64,000 nt of DNA from assembly GCF_004125265.1 (NCBI RefSeq), contig NZ_RDTE01000003.1, forward strand, positions 2,232,001-2,296,000, in the 5' to 3' direction. The notes below the pieces were generated by a model, which saw only the letters and a program-made list of their open reading frames with translations, did not search any database and was not told the origin of the DNA. The stretch comes from Streptomyces lydicus. Lineage in GTDB: Bacteria; Actinomycetota; Actinomycetes; Streptomycetales; Streptomycetaceae. This document shows, piece by piece, positions 63,123 to 64,000 of this stretch (the first letter of the stretch is position 1; each line of letters begins with the position of its first letter). Position numbers and translations under genes: made by a program.

Positions 63123-64000
63123 TCAGTCGGCTAGGACGGGTGTCCAGGACGGGAGCGGCTCGGTGCCGTCCAGCCACGCCTCGGGCGGGTTGCCGTCGCG
63201 GCCGGCGGCAACGATGCCACCGACGATGGCGCAGGTGGTGTCCACATCGCCGCCAGCCTGAGCGGTGGTCCAAAACGCCCGCTCATAGTCGCCCAGATGC
63301 CGGGCGGCGGCCCAGAGGGTGAACGGCACGGTGTCGTGGGCACTGGTGCGCCGCCCGCAGCCCAGGACGGCGGCAACGGTGCCGGAGTCGGCGTAGTCGA
63401 GCATGTCCCTGGCACGGCGCAGCCCGGCCTGTACGGCGCTGCGCGGGATCAGCTCCAGCACACCGTCCAGCAGTTGTTCGGGACCGGTGTCACGGCTCGG
63501 GTCGGCCACCAAGGCGGCAGCGGCGGCGACGGCCATGGCGCCGACGACGGCCTCACGGTGCTGGTGGGTGGTGTAGGCGGAGATCTCCGCCTGGTGGGTG
63601 GCCTGCTCGGGGTCGTCGGCGTACCAGGCGCCGAGGGGAGCGATGCGCATGGCCGCTCCGTTGCCCCACGAGCCCTGGCCGTTGAAGAGTTCCGACGCCA
63701 GCTCACGCCAGTCGCCGCCCTCACGAATCAGCCGCAGCATGCGGTTGACGGCCGGACCGTAGCCACGGTCGAAGTCATGGTGGTCGGCGAAGGAGCGCGC
63801 GAGGGCGTCCTGGTCGACCCGGCCATGGGCGGTGAGCACGGCCAGGACGGAACAGGCCATCTCGGTGTCGTCGGTCCACTGCCAGGGAGAAGGGGGCAGC
63901 GTGCGGCGCTTGAGCGAGGGGTAATGAGCGGGGACGAAGAACTGGGATCCGAGCGCATCACCCACGGAGAGGCCGCGCAAGCTCGCCAGAGCTCGCGCAC
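63123..64000 (-). CDS. ADP-ribosylglycohydrolase family protein (partial)
   Basis: This all-helical DraG/ARH-family hydrolase removes ADP-ribose from proteins or small molecules. About 292 residues are visible and the 5' end lies outside the window (frame open to base 64000: RALASLRGLSVGDALGSQFF). Metal ligands are visible in WTDDTEMA (Thr-Asp-Asp) and in QAGGDVDTTCAIVGGIVAA (Asp-x-Asp-Thr-Thr), the two signatures of the dinuclear Mg site. The C-terminus is complete. Confidence 0.93.
   Translation of the reverse strand, partial: ARALASLRGLSVGDALGSQFFVPAHYPSLKRRTLPPSPWQWTDDTEMACSVLAVLTAHGRVDQDALARSFADHHDFDRGYGPAVNRMLRLIREGGDWRELASELFNGQGSWGNGAAMRIAPLGAWYADDPEQATHQAEISAYTTHQHREAVVGAMAVAAAAALVADPSRDTGPEQLLDGVLELIPRSAVQAGLRRARDMLDYADSGTVAAVLGCGRRTSAHDTVPFTLWAAARHLGDYERAFWTTAQAGGDVDTTCAIVGGIVAAGRDGNPPEAWLDGTEPLPSWTPVLAD

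Overview
The window is a stretch of Streptomyces core chromosome. Base composition is very GC-rich with strong G/C preference at third codon positions. GTG and TTG starts and short ATGA/GTGA gene overlaps are common. Marker genes include hrdB, sepH, cutRS, topoisomerase IV (parC, parE), ptsH with a DasR-type operator, and several actinobacterial DUF families. From memory, the order from cutRS and sepH to parC, parE and hrdB resembles the S. coelicolor SCO58xx region. No prophage, insertion sequence, CRISPR array, tRNA or rRNA was recognised.

Region 1 (1-7.9 kb) holds the start of a kdp potassium-ATPase operon (a 27-aa membrane peptide, kdpF, kdpA running off the edge), then DUF3710, dUTPase, a thioesterase, DUF3093, an unrecognised membrane-associated protein, DUF4193 and the envelope-stress system cutR-cutS. 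Region 2 (7.9-20.6 kb) has an inositol monophosphatase, ferrochelatase, an MFS permease, an FAD-linked sugar/alditol oxidase, a Pro/Gly-rich membrane protein, the cell-division regulator sepH, a sulfurtransferase with a divergent VOC protein, and a minus-strand cluster ending in thymidine kinase. Region 3 (20.6-32.2 kb) has a GNAT/acyl-CoA-synthetase fusion acetyltransferase, ptsH, a GntR regulator, an M23 peptidase under a c-di-AMP riboswitch, an M16 protease pair and parC.

Region 4 (32.2-45.3 kb) has a CobW GTPase, two divergent citrate-synthase-family genes (one fused to a DNA-binding domain), a sucrase/ferredoxin-like protein behind an iron box, a CitA/DcuS-type two-component system, an acetate-type symporter with its DUF485 partner, and a NarL-type two-component system. 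Region 5 (45.4-53 kb) has parE, DUF7455, a secreted trypsin-like protease, hrdB and a FadR-type regulator. Region 6 (53-64 kb) has an NrtR-type regulator, a debranching-enzyme-like protein, DUF4192 divergent from a RecQ helicase with a C-terminal phosphoribosyltransferase-like domain, unrecognised conserved proteins, RNase HII and an ADP-ribosylglycohydrolase cut by the edge.

The most interesting signals are regulatory or architectural. They are the divergent citrate synthase pair with an AT-rich palindromic intergenic site, the RecQ-phosphoribosyltransferase fusion facing DUF4192 across an inverted pair of DnaA-box-like sequences, the c-di-AMP riboswitch, the iron box at the start of the sucrase/ferredoxin-like gene, the DasR site before ptsH, direct repeats before kdp, and a hairpin repeat embedded in a coding region. 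No clearly new multi-gene system could be demonstrated from sequence alone.
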